Positions 1 to 5,996 of a stretch of DNA of 12,117 nt are shown here, one piece after another. A program made the position numbers and the translations under genes. Source of the DNA: an uncultured Bacteroidota bacterium (lineage in GTDB: Bacteria > Bacteroidota > Bacteroidia > Chitinophagales > Chitinophagaceae); contig CAIZMD010000506.1 of assembly GCA_903933995.1 (NCBI GenBank), positions 1 to 12,117 of the forward strand. Reading direction: 5' to 3'. Each line of letters starts with the position of its first letter. The first letter of the stretch is position 1. The notes under the pieces are model-generated. The model was not told the DNA's origin, searched no databases, and saw only the letters and a list, made by a program, of their open reading frames with translations.

Positions 1-798
1 AGACAGGGCCCTTTTGTTAGCTGATGCCGCGTAGTGCTGACTAGTATACTGATACAACATGCGCATACTAATATTGCCATAACTCAAATAGGGCGATAAA
101 CGGCTGCAAGATTTTCTACTCAACAAGGGTTTAGAAATATGGCGGCTATAATTCTCTGCGCGGTCCTTGATAAAACTATCCAAGTATCGCCAAGCCCAAT
201 ACTCTCCACCCTGTTGAAAATTTTTGTTGCGCGTGGTAATCTCCGTATTAAGCGCTGGTCCTTTCAGCGCTGAATAAAAATCCGCATCCAATTGCAAGAT
301 CTTCCACCCCGTTTCTTGCACCAACTGCGGTTGCGATGTCATAGTTGCTTGCCATCTTTTCTGCCAGGTTTTTCTACTCTTGAGTTTGCGGATCACGCCA
401 TTGAGCGGAGATTCTTTCCAGGTTACGCTACAACGATGGCAAAATTGTTGCACCGCCAAGTCTCTATAATAAGTGATTTTGTTTCCCACTTCTACATGAG
501 AGAAAATCTGCTGAATGGCATATTGTTCTTGCAATGCTTCCAAGACCGGCATTACTTCACTATGAAAAACATAGAGACTCGCATCAAGGTCTTGCAACTT
601 TTGCTGCATCTCAGTCAAGGACTCATACACAAAACGCCAGTGTCTTAGATCAGCATCGGCGTAAGCCATAACCGATGGTTCAAAACAATAGAGCAGTAAC
701 ACGGGATGCTCCTGCTGCTGCGCCCGCATGAGCGGCTCGTGGTCCGTGAACCGCAGGTCTCTTTTAAACCAAACAATATTAATGGGTTGCTTTTCCAA
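1..798 (-). CDS. Cryptochrome/DNA photolyase family protein, N-terminal part (cut by window start)
   Basis: The minus strand is open for 266 codons to the window edge and begins INIVWFKRDLRFTDHEPL at residues 6-23. This is the classic opening of the photolyase/cryptochrome N-terminal alpha/beta (antenna) domain. The stretch HWRFVYESL and a following YFHSEV-like region fit the same fold, and the segment near the edge (RLSPYLSYGNISMR) matches the start of the FAD-binding helical domain. The family repairs UV-induced pyrimidine dimers with light, or acts as a blue-light sensor; the catalytic and Trp-chain part lies outside the window, so these cannot be separated. A TGA stop directly precedes codon TTG at 798, so TTG is the likely start; no ATG fits. 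GC content is higher than in the island genes, which suggests a resident chromosomal gene flanking the island. It is divergent from the gene at 890. Confidence 0.9.
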   Translation of the reverse strand, partial: MEKQPINIVWFKRDLRFTDHEPLMRAQQQEHPVLLLYCFEPSVMAYADADLRHWRFVYESLTEMQQKLQDLDASLYVFHSEVMPVLEALQEQYAIQQIFSHVEVGNKITYYRDLAVQQFCHRCSVTWKESPLNGVIRKLKSRKTWQKRWQATMTSQPQLVQETGWKILQLDADFYSALKGPALNTEITTRNKNFQQGGEYWAWRYLDSFIKDRAENYSRHISKPLLSRKSCSRLSPYLSYGNISMRMLYQYTSQHYAASANKRALS

Positions 799-839
799 TC
801 AAGATAGGAACAGATGGGGGGGCTTTTGTTTAATAAACA

Positions 840-876
840 CTAAAAAATCTTTACATAATACGTAAAGTATTTTTAG
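840..876. promoter_or_regulatory. Long inverted repeat, candidate operator for the 890-1878 gene pair
   Basis: Arms CTAAAAAATCTTTAC (840-854) and GTAAAGTATTTTTAG (862-876) pair at 13 of 15 positions across a 7-bp spacer. The repeat lies between divergent genes and ends 13 bp before the ATG at 890. There is no T-tract, so it is a poor terminator. Its place before a pair whose second gene has a DNA-binding helix-turn-helix fits an autoregulatory operator; this is inference. Confidence 0.6.
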
Positions 877-884
877 TAAATTTG
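877..884 (+). promoter_or_regulatory. Candidate Bacteroidota -7 box for the GNAT-like/HTH operon
   Basis: TAAATTTG is an exact match to the Bacteroidota consensus TAnnTTTG and directly abuts the inverted repeat. Transcription would start close to the ATG at 890, implying a very short leader or a leaderless mRNA. No clear TTTG -33 element is seen at the usual spacing; only TTTAC at 850-854, inside the left repeat arm. Confidence 0.45.
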
Positions 885-889
885 AATTA

Positions 890-1357
890 ATGACTATCAC
901 AGAAATACGGACCAATAAAAAATTTGGTGTTGTTGTAAGCCCTGTGAATTTGGAAGATTTAAAACAGCTTACAATAAAAAGATATTATTTTTCTTGGAAG
1001 AAGATAAGTCTTGTAGCAAGATTATATAAGCTCTGTATAAAAGGGAAAGAGGAAATATTAGGAGTGATAGCAGTTGTAGATATACCCGAAGAAATGCGCA
1101 TTGAAATAAAGCTTCTTAGTTGTTCTAAAGAAAATGTAGGACATGATAAAATATATGATAATATAGCAGGATGTCTTGTAGCTTATACATGTAGAGAAGC
1201 GGTTAAAAAGTATGGGGATAAAGCCTGTGTTTCTCTCTTACCAAAAACAATTTTAAAAAGACATTATAAAGAGAAATATAAAATGGTAGAAGCTGGTCAG
1301 CAATTATATTTAGAAGGAGAATCACTAATTAGTTTAATCTATCAATACATATTATGA
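890..1357 (+). CDS. GNAT-fold-like protein, candidate toxin of a two-gene toxin-antitoxin-like unit
   Basis: This 155-residue protein resembles small GNAT N-acetyltransferases. A beta-strand-rich middle with MRIEIKLL (69-76) is followed by KIYDNIAGCLVAYTCREAVKKYG (in two parts, 87-97 and 98-109). The latter sits where GNATs bind the CoA pyrophosphate, with IAG in place of the usual GxG/A turn. The end (QQLYLEGESLISLI) matches the final strand and helix seen in Bacteroidota relatives as I remember them. The acetyl acceptor is unknown; tRNA-acetylating GNATs are known toxins that pair with a DNA-binding antitoxin, which fits here. The stop overlaps the next start as ATGA (1354-1357), indicating translational coupling. 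The sequence is very AT-rich compared with the flanking photolyase, suggesting transfer. The GNAT assignment is by pattern only and no catalytic residue is proven. Confidence 0.6.
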   Translation: MTITEIRTNKKFGVVVSPVNLEDLKQLTIKRYYFSWKKISLVARLYKLCIKGKEEILGVIAVVDIPEEMRIEIKLLSCSKENVGHDKIYDNIAGCLVAYTCREAVKKYGDKACVSLLPKTILKRHYKEKYKMVEAGQQLYLEGESLISLIYQYIL

Positions 1358-1878
1358 GTATCAATAAAATAAATAGTAAGTATACTACAGAGGAAATTAC
1401 AGATTCTTTTATTATAACAACCAATGTTAATCAATCGAAAAAAGTGCTTGCAAAATCTTTGAAAGATGCAAGAAAAGAAACGCAGTCAGAAATAACTGAT
1501 AAAACAAGGCTTACATTAAAATTGATGCAATTGAAGTTTCAAATTGAAGACTATTTAAAGAGCGATAATTTTAATCCAAAGTTCACTTTTAGTTATTTTC
1601 TTAAGGAGTATGTAGATGTGTTAAATAAGAAGCGGAAAATATTTGCACAAGAAATTAGTATTGATGAAACCGAATTGAGTCAGTTAATTAACAAACACAG
1701 ACAACCCAATGACAGTGTAATAATAAGACTAGAATTGCACTCTAATAATTCTATTCCAGCTGTTTACTGGTTCAAATTATTAGAAATGGAAAAGGCACAT
1801 TCAATTAATACAAATCTTGCTTTAAGAAAGAAAGAGAGAAAAAACGTAAAGAATCAAGTTGAATTAAACCTAGTTTAA
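1354..1878 (+). CDS. HigA/XRE-like helix-turn-helix protein, candidate antitoxin
   Basis: This 174-residue protein has a charged N-terminal half (about 1-75, Lys-rich and helical) and a C-terminal helix-turn-helix at about 80-148. The core ELSQLINKHRQPNDSVIIRL followed by IPAVYWFKLLEME resembles HigA-type antitoxins, where a recognition helix (xxLSxLLNGxR) precedes an AxxW/YLxLQ segment. It starts inside the stop of the GNAT-like gene (ATGA overlap). The inferred role is to bind DNA at the inverted repeat at 840-876 and neutralise the upstream protein. The gene order (putative toxin first) is that of higBA-type units. The long N-terminal extension is unusual for HigA, and the tail after residue 150 is strongly basic. 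A candidate terminator follows at 1925-1958. Confidence 0.6.
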   Translation: MSINKINSKYTTEEITDSFIITTNVNQSKKVLAKSLKDARKETQSEITDKTRLTLKLMQLKFQIEDYLKSDNFNPKFTFSYFLKEYVDVLNKKRKIFAQEISIDETELSQLINKHRQPNDSVIIRLELHSNNSIPAVYWFKLLEMEKAHSINTNLALRKKERKNVKNQVELNLV

Positions 1879-1924
1879 ACGGATGAAAGATTCTCTTAAA
1901 AAAAATGTCTTTTCCTCTGAAATC

Positions 1925-1958
1925 AGCTGGTTGCCGCTTATACCAAACAGCTTTTTTT
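1925..1958 (+). terminator. Candidate rho-independent terminator after the GNAT-like/HTH pair
   Basis: AGCTGGTTG (1925-1933) pairs with CAAACAGCT (1944-1952) except for one G-A mismatch, across a 10-nt loop. The right arm runs into seven T (1952-1958). It lies 47 bp after the stop at 1878 and 29 bp before the next gene. Confidence 0.55.
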
Positions 1959-1986
1959 GCCTTGCGGCGATGTGTAATTTAATGCT

Positions 1987-2178
1987 ATGATAAGCTTCTT
2001 ACTTTGGATGATCCTTTTTATACTCTGCTGGCCCCTGGCCTTGCTGGGTTTGATTTTGTATCCGCTGTTTTGGATTCTCTCTATCCCCTTCCGCATTTTG
2101 GGCATTGCCGTAGACGGCGTGTTTGGCCTAATCAAGGGCATCATTATGCTGCCCGCTAGGATTTTGCAGGGGCGATGA
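1987..2178 (+). CDS. Small hydrophobic membrane protein, 63 residues
   Basis: The protein is almost wholly hydrophobic. Residues 2-22 and about 25-48 form two likely membrane segments rich in Leu, Ile, Phe and Trp. These are followed by a short amphipathic end with VDGVFGLIKGIIMLPARILQGR split by Arg/Lys, typical of positive-inside anchors. Similar short proteins with a PLxW...PFRxxGIAVDGVF pattern occur in Bacteroidota as I remember them, but no function is known. The base composition is clearly GC-richer than the neighbouring island genes, so it may be resident rather than imported. An earlier ATG at 1982 is out of frame. The minus-strand frame over this gene is a shadow. It converges on the Fic gene with only 19 bp between the stops. 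Confidence 0.65.
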   Translation: MISFLLWMILFILCWPLALLGLILYPLFWILSIPFRILGIAVDGVFGLIKGIIMLPARILQGR

Positions 2179-2183
2179 AATAG

Positions 2184-2196
2184 TGCAATCATTGCA
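2184..2196. terminator. Small hairpin between convergent stops, possible shared terminator
   Basis: TGCAA (2184-2188) and TTGCA (2192-2196) form a perfect 5-bp stem with a TCA loop, exactly in the 19-bp gap between the membrane-protein gene and the minus-strand Fic gene. Only three T follow on the plus strand, so termination strength is doubtful. Confidence 0.25.
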
Positions 2197-2197
2197 T

Positions 2198-3247
2198 TTA
2201 GAAATAAGTATTAACCGCAAACTCAAATTGATCTATAAATACCTTTTTAAAGGGTTGAATATTTGTTTGTTCGTAGAATACTAGCATTGCTTTTTTATAT
2301 TCAACGGAATCTATGGTTCTAAATGAAATGGGGCAATAATGGTTGTGCATTAATATTGCATTACTGATAATTCTTGCAGTTCTTTTGTTGCCATCAGAAA
2401 AGGGCTGAATATAAGAAATGAGTACAAGTGCTAATAGCGCTTTTTCAAAAACATTTTCTTTTTCATTAATCAATTGACACATATCAGTCAGCGCCTCTTT
2501 TATTTGAAACTCATTATCAAGCGGTTTATAATTTGTCCCAGAAATACCTACACGCCTGTTTCTAATATTTCTTGTTATATCAAGTTCCTTGATGAGTAAA
2601 CTATGAATATCTTCAATGCTTGAAACAGAAAGTGGGTGAATATAATCAGGATGGTCAATAATAAAATCCAATGCTGACTTGTGATTGAGCAGCATGGTTG
2701 CTTCATCCTTTGTTTTTCCAGAAGCAGTTTCTTTGTATTTTAATAAACGTTCGGTTTCCAATAAAGAATAAGTATTTCCTTCAATTTGAGAAGACTTCCA
2801 ACTAAGGTCAATGGCAAGTCTTTCCATTTCTGTTTTAAATTCCCCCGCGCTAAGCTTAGAAGAATTTTCTCTAAACTTATCCTGTAATTGACCCAAAGAA
2901 AGTAGTTGGTCATTAGTGAACAATGAAATTTGATTAAGGGCATTCCTCAATAAATCATGATTAAAATTTTCAAGGATAATTCTTTGATCAATCTCTTGTT
3001 GAAAATAATCTTCTAAATCTACCGGTCTTAAAATATGATAGGCAGGACTTATTGAATACTTTCTACTTTTTAGCACACCAGTGGCAACCACTAAATCTTC
3101 CTTTACAAACTCTTGCAAGGTTCTTTTAAGTGTAGCAATGCTTCTATTAAGACCCAATCCCTGCAAGATTTCAGTTGATGAGCAAGCTGGGTGATCTTTA
3201 ATAAATTCTAGTATTTCTTCTTTTGTACTGCTAGTATTTCTGGCCAT
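2198..3247 (-). CDS. Fic-family protein with N-terminal winged helix; catalytic His replaced by Gln
   Basis: The protein has 349 residues. Residues 5-65 look like a winged helix (STEILQGLGLNRSIATLKRTLQEFVKEDLV). The Fic core follows at about 140-345. The Fic motif is QPFSDGNKRTAR at 281-292, where families that AMPylate have HxFx(D/E)GNGRxxR. His is therefore Gln (codon CAG at 2405-2407), and the second Gly is Lys, as in Doc (ANKR). Asp285, Asn287, Arg289 and Arg292 remain. SSQIEG (152-157) matches the class II inhibitory motif (S/T)xxxE(G/N), with Glu156 expected to block ATP. Fic enzymes transfer AMP or phosphate to proteins; without His the usual base is missing, so this may be inactive, differently active, or mainly a regulator. 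The winged helix and the operator array directly upstream (3255-3334) point to self-regulated transcription. Its 3' end meets the membrane-protein gene. Family call is firm; activity is uncertain. Confidence 0.9.
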   Translation of the reverse strand: MARNTSSTKEEILEFIKDHPACSSTEILQGLGLNRSIATLKRTLQEFVKEDLVVATGVLKSRKYSISPAYHILRPVDLEDYFQQEIDQRIILENFNHDLLRNALNQISLFTNDQLLSLGQLQDKFRENSSKLSAGEFKTEMERLAIDLSWKSSQIEGNTYSLLETERLLKYKETASGKTKDEATMLLNHKSALDFIIDHPDYIHPLSVSSIEDIHSLLIKELDITRNIRNRRVGISGTNYKPLDNEFQIKEALTDMCQLINEKENVFEKALLALVLISYIQPFSDGNKRTARIISNAILMHNHYCPISFRTIDSVEYKKAMLVFYEQTNIQPFKKVFIDQFEFAVNTYF

Positions 3248-3254
3248 TTGAAAG

Positions 3255-3334
3255 TTTATCGCTCATTAAAATACAAAATATCGCTCAAAATAACAGAAAA
3301 ATGAGCGATAAATTTAAAAATAATGAGCGATAAA
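3255..3334. promoter_or_regulatory. Four-site operator array with exact 22-bp phasing, upstream of the Fic gene
   Basis: The 8-bp core ATCGCTCA occurs at 3258-3265 and 3280-3287, and its complement TGAGCGAT at 3302-3309 and 3324-3331. Centres are at 3261.5, 3283.5, 3305.5 and 3327.5, all exactly 22 bp apart, about two helical turns. Two sites point one way and two the other, giving one large dyad centred at 3294.5. Sites 1, 3 and 4 share the longer form TTTATCGCTCATT or its complement; site 2 keeps only the core and some flank. The first site ends 8 bp before the Fic start codon. The likely ligand is the winged helix of the Fic protein itself (inference). Confidence 0.8.
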
Positions 3335-3410
3335 TGCTGACTTACCCAGATTGATACCCAGAAATACCTATAAAATCCAACTCCCAAAATCAGTGAAATG
3401 CGGTGAATAG

Positions 3411-3578
3411 AGTCTTTATTCGCCGCAAAAACAGATAAGCAAGTGGGCAAAAATCACTAAAACATCATCCGATACCGCCTTAAGAGATATTCAAGATCTG
3501 ATGCATAAAAAAATATTGGTAAAAGAAGTGGGTGGGGGAAGGAGTACTTGTTATATGATAGTATCGCAGGATAGGTAG
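3411..3578 (+). pseudogene. C-terminal remnant of a second Fic-family gene
   Basis: The reading frame with codons at 3411-3578 encodes SKWAKITKTSSDTALRDIQD followed by LMHKKILVKEVGGGRSTCYM and a TAG stop. This closely resembles the C-terminal winged-helix tail of DUF4172-type Fic proteins (SSKWAKIxKxSxDTALRDIxDLxxKGILxKxxGGGRSTxY), from memory of the family. A TAG at 3408-3410 closes the frame upstream, and no Fic core is found on this strand, so only the last 50-odd residues survive. It is a different Fic type from the intact gene at 2198-3247, which lacks this tail and lies on the other strand. The remnant suggests deletion or recombination at this site. Confidence 0.65.
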
Positions 3579-3622
3579 GAAAAGTCCCCTGATTTATTTT
3601 TGGAAAAGTTCACTAATTAGTT

Positions 3623-3634
3623 AACTTTAAAGTT
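3623..3634. promoter_or_regulatory. Perfect 12-bp palindrome before the orphan antitoxin gene, candidate operator
   Basis: AACTTTAAAGTT is a perfect palindrome whose end is 9 bp before the ATG at 3644. It overlaps TAACTTTA (3622-3629), a one-base departure from the -7 consensus TAnnTTTG. XRE antitoxins commonly repress their own promoters by binding such palindromes. Confidence 0.4.
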
Positions 3635-3643
3635 GAAGAGAAA

Positions 3644-3970
3644 ATGCAGAAAATGAAAAAGGAAGTAGCAAAAAAAGCAAAAGATAAAGTTGTTTCTTGG
3701 GACAAACACTTAGACAAAAAGTATGGTCTAAGGGGAACCGTTACACGTTCTGAATTTGAAACAAAATCGCAGACGTTTATTTTAGGTGAGTTGTTAAAAG
3801 AAGAAAGAGAAAAAGCAAATTTGACTCAAGCTGAAATGGCAGAAAAGACGGGAACTAAGAAAAGTTATATCTCAAGGATTGAGAATGGTAGAGCGGATAT
3901 TCAATTATCAACTCTGTACAGACTTATTGAACAAGGCTTGAATAGAAAACTTGAATTAACTATTCACTAA
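3644..3970 (+). CDS. XRE-family antitoxin-like regulator, apparently orphan (HigA-type)
   Basis: The protein has 108 residues. Residues 48-100 form a standard XRE helix-turn-helix: LGELLKEEREKANLTQAEMA, then EKTGTKKSYISRIENGRADIQLSTLYRLIE. The N-terminal part (VSWDKHLDKKYGLRGTVTRSEFE, around 17-39) is typical of Bacteroidota antitoxins that follow a HigB/RelE-like toxin gene. No such toxin is present: the 65 bp upstream hold only the palindrome, and before that lies the Fic remnant. The partner seems to have been lost, perhaps in the event that destroyed the second Fic gene. It may still repress its own promoter or act as an anti-addiction gene. Met4 at 3653 is an alternative start. Confidence 0.85.
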   Translation: MQKMKKEVAKKAKDKVVSWDKHLDKKYGLRGTVTRSEFETKSQTFILGELLKEEREKANLTQAEMAEKTGTKKSYISRIENGRADIQLSTLYRLIEQGLNRKLELTIH

Positions 3971-4261
3971 ACTGCAACAGCTGTTACTGAAATCAAGCGT
4001 AGGTTTATTTTACTAGTATTATCGGTACTCTTAGTACCAAATTAATATAAAATTTAAACCATTGACATAATTGATTATTAGGATAGCGTTAATGATTAAA
4101 ATTCCTAACTTCACAATATCATCAAGAACCCTTGAGTGGGTACCAACCGAGAGCAACAACTCCGCGGTGGTAAAATGATGAGGACTTACAGTCAAAATAA
4201 AATGTAATTCCCATGCTCATTTTTCCTGGTGTGATTTTTTAAACAATTAAAACTTCATACT
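3971..4261. other. Gene-poor spacer with a hairpin and a 28-codon open frame
   Basis: These 291 bp hold little of clear function. GGTACT (4024-4029) and AGTACC (4033-4038) form a perfect 6-bp hairpin with a 3-nt loop but no T-tract. An ATG at 4092 opens a 28-codon frame ending with TGA at 4176-4178, whose product includes the coding-looking stretch SSRTLEWVPTESNNSAVVK. It could be a tiny gene or a remnant, and I cannot assign it. TTGACA at about 4062 looks like a sigma-70 -35 box but has no matching -10 and is not the Bacteroidota type. Confidence 0.3.
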
Positions 4262-4984
4262 ATGTTACAACAATTAGTTATTTCAAAACCCAAAGAAGAG
4301 TCAAATTATTTCTTTAGTGGAACAATTACCTGGAGAAGTGTTTCCTTTCATGTTACTACAACAATAATTCAAATTCAGTACGGTTATACCCACCAGGTAG
4401 TTGTTCTATATAACAATCAAATTTTTCGTTTTAGTCTAACAAAATGGAAATATAGTGGCGGCAGCTCAGGTGAGAGTCCCATAATCATTTCGGGGGATTA
4501 TCATTTACAATTAAAATCAGTATTGAACGGAGTCTATTTTAAAGAAAAAGTCAGTGATGAATCTTTTGATAGCTATGATCCTTTTTGTAACAATTTTGAA
4601 ATAAGTTCTGCATATGGTAATTATGAAACCAATATCCAGAAACCAAAAAAAACTCTGGTTATGGAAGTGGGTCCCAAAGAAACAACCCTGGAAAAGGAAT
4701 TATATAAATACCACGATAATAAAGTAGATATAGAAAGCTTGGCATATTTTGATAGCAACCGTTTGGTAGTTGATTACTGGAAACTATATGACAACTACGA
4801 AAGTGAGGAGTTTATCTATGTATCAGAAGATGGTACCAAGAAATTGAAGAATCATTTTTATGTCTCCGAAAAATCAGAATTACTTTTTAAAATTAAGGAA
4901 ACCTGTAGTGGGAAAGAAAGCTTTGAACTATTTGAAAAGCTTTTAAATAAACTGGAGATTCTATTTACCAGGGTGAGAAGATAA
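4262..4984 (+). CDS. Unrecognised protein, 240 residues
   Basis: I do not recognise this protein. It has no signal peptide or membrane segment. The first 130 residues are rich in aromatic and beta-branched residues in short alternating stretches (TTTIIQIQYGYTHQVVVLY, IFRFSLTKWKYSGGSSGE), suggesting a beta-rich domain. The C-terminal third is more charged and helical (ELLFKIKETCSGKESFELFEKLLNKL across about 205-232). It starts at the only sensible ATG after a 291-bp spacer and is followed after 43 bp by a small gene and after a further 71 bp by the HEPN gene, so the three may be one transcription unit. It may be a partner or antitoxin of the HEPN protein, but nothing in the sequence proves this. 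Confidence 0.7.
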   Translation: MLQQLVISKPKEESNYFFSGTITWRSVSFHVTTTIIQIQYGYTHQVVVLYNNQIFRFSLTKWKYSGGSSGESPIIISGDYHLQLKSVLNGVYFKEKVSDESFDSYDPFCNNFEISSAYGNYETNIQKPKKTLVMEVGPKETTLEKELYKYHDNKVDIESLAYFDSNRLVVDYWKLYDNYESEEFIYVSEDGTKKLKNHFYVSEKSELLFKIKETCSGKESFELFEKLLNKLEILFTRVRR

Positions 4985-5027
4985 TAACATCATCTCTTAT
5001 TTATTCAAAAGAAAAAATTTGATTACA

Positions 5028-5231
5028 ATGGAAAGTTTGAACAATATAGCAGCTGCATCAAGGGAGATCAATTTTGACCATCGATGGTCATTTAACTACG
5101 CAGGCATTGGCCGAAAATTTGTCAGCAATATTACCATCAATATCTATGGATATATGGAAACCTATTGGGGCAATCCGCTTGATGTAACTACAGAAGAAGA
5201 GATTAGGTTTAGGTGGGTTGGGGAAGATTGA
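5028..5231 (+). CDS. Unrecognised small protein, 67 residues
   Basis: This small frame sits between the unrecognised 240-residue protein and the HEPN gene, on the same strand and with short gaps. ATG at 5028 is preferred over the in-frame TTG at 5019 because the extension adds only three residues. The protein is acidic at its end (VTTEEEIRFRWVGED) and has aromatic-rich strands (NYAGIGRKFVSNITINIYGYMETYWG). No family comes to mind. A minus-strand frame of 99 codons overlaps here and is judged a shadow because it spans the HEPN start. The gene could be real or part of a degraded larger one. Confidence 0.5.
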   Translation: MESLNNIAAASREINFDHRWSFNYAGIGRKFVSNITINIYGYMETYWGNPLDVTTEEEIRFRWVGED

Positions 5232-5302
5232 CTGGACATAATTATATAAAGAAACAAACGTATATTTATTTACCTCTCTCCTAAAAGTGATTACACTAAT
5301 AT

Positions 5303-5947
5303 ATGGATGCCAAAAAATTAAAAGCCCAATTAAAGGCGAATAAAGATTCGTTAACCGAACACCATGCTGTTCGTCTGCATCGTGCAATTAGTTGGCTTAA
5401 GTGTGCCGAGGAAGTAAAAGACAATTTAGATATTCAATATATCAGCCTTTGGATTGGCTTTAACGCCTGTTATGCCAATAATTTATCTAAAGGAGAATTA
5501 TTAACCGAGCGAGAAAGCTTTAGTGAGTTTGTAAAAAAGCTGGTTAAGCACGACACTGAAATGCGCTTCTTTCATTTATTATGGAATCAATTCTCTGGTC
5601 CTGTTAGGTTGCTGATAGAAAACAAATATGTATTCAAACCATTTTGGGATTTTCAACGTGGAGAAATCAAGTATTGGGAAAAGTCCTATCATAAATCGGT
5701 AGAGGATTCTATGAAATACCTTTCCAAACAACAAGTTGAACCTTTGTTAGAAGTTGTCCTAGATAGACTCTATACTTTGCGTAATCAATTAATGCACGGA
5801 GGCGCAACATTCAAAAGTGATGTAAATCGTTCGCAGGTAAAGGACGGCAACAACATGCTGAAGTTGTTGGTTCCTTTGGTTATTGAAATCATGCTTCTGC
5901 ATCCGGAGGAGAATTGGGGTGAGATTTATTATCCGGTAATTTCTTAA
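5303..5947 (+). CDS. HEPN-domain protein, probable RNase/toxin-type
   Basis: The protein has 214 residues and is all helical. The segment LYTLRNQLMHGG (156-167) contains R160 and H165 in the exact RxxxxH spacing of catalytically competent HEPN domains. These act as metal-independent endoRNases in toxin-antitoxin and anti-phage systems. The N-terminal part (RAISWLKCAEEVKDNLDIQY, then ISLWIGFNACYANN, 27-60) matches the first helices of the stand-alone HEPN proteins that have W(I/V)AFNAxY. HEPN toxins often pair with a MNT-type nucleotidyltransferase; none is present here, so any partner would be one of the two unknown genes upstream. The start at 5303 is the first ATG, after a 71-bp gap. A GC-rich hairpin follows the stop. 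Confidence 0.8.
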   Translation: MDAKKLKAQLKANKDSLTEHHAVRLHRAISWLKCAEEVKDNLDIQYISLWIGFNACYANNLSKGELLTERESFSEFVKKLVKHDTEMRFFHLLWNQFSGPVRLLIENKYVFKPFWDFQRGEIKYWEKSYHKSVEDSMKYLSKQQVEPLLEVVLDRLYTLRNQLMHGGATFKSDVNRSQVKDGNNMLKLLVPLVIEIMLLHPEENWGEIYYPVIS

Positions 5948-5955
5948 TTTTAACT

Positions 5956-5973
5956 GATTTCCCCCCGGGAATC
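5956..5973 (+). terminator. GC-rich hairpin after the HEPN gene
   Basis: GATT and CCC (with one bulged T) pair with GGG and AATC across a CCC loop, 8 bp after the HEPN stop. There is no T-tract after it, so it may only protect the 3' end or be fortuitous. Confidence 0.3.
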
Positions 5974-5996
5974 TGATACTGCAAGATCCCAAAGGT

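Noticed and set aside
292..648. Plus-strand open frame of 118 codons
   Set aside because: It lies antisense within the photolyase frame, which has clear family motifs; this is a shadow.
840..876. Inverted repeat as a terminator or an insertion-sequence end
   Set aside because: No T-tract follows and there is no transposase or matching repeat elsewhere in the window; an operator is the better reading.
1938..2192. Minus-strand 84-codon frame over the small membrane protein
   Set aside because: Its product is a low-complexity basic peptide, while the plus strand gives a coherent two-segment membrane protein; judged a shadow.
4060..4090. TTGACA as a sigma-70 -35 promoter box
   Set aside because: No -10 partner at proper spacing, and Bacteroidota use a different promoter type.
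4164..4195. Possible further copy of the shared promoter element (GGTGGT ... GAGGACTTACAG)
   Set aside because: Only short fragments match, the spacing is wrong by more than ten bases, and part lies in the 28-codon frame; too weak to claim.
5088..5387. Minus-strand 99-codon frame
   Set aside because: It covers the start of the HEPN gene and most of the small 5028 gene and shows no domain or context; judged a shadow.
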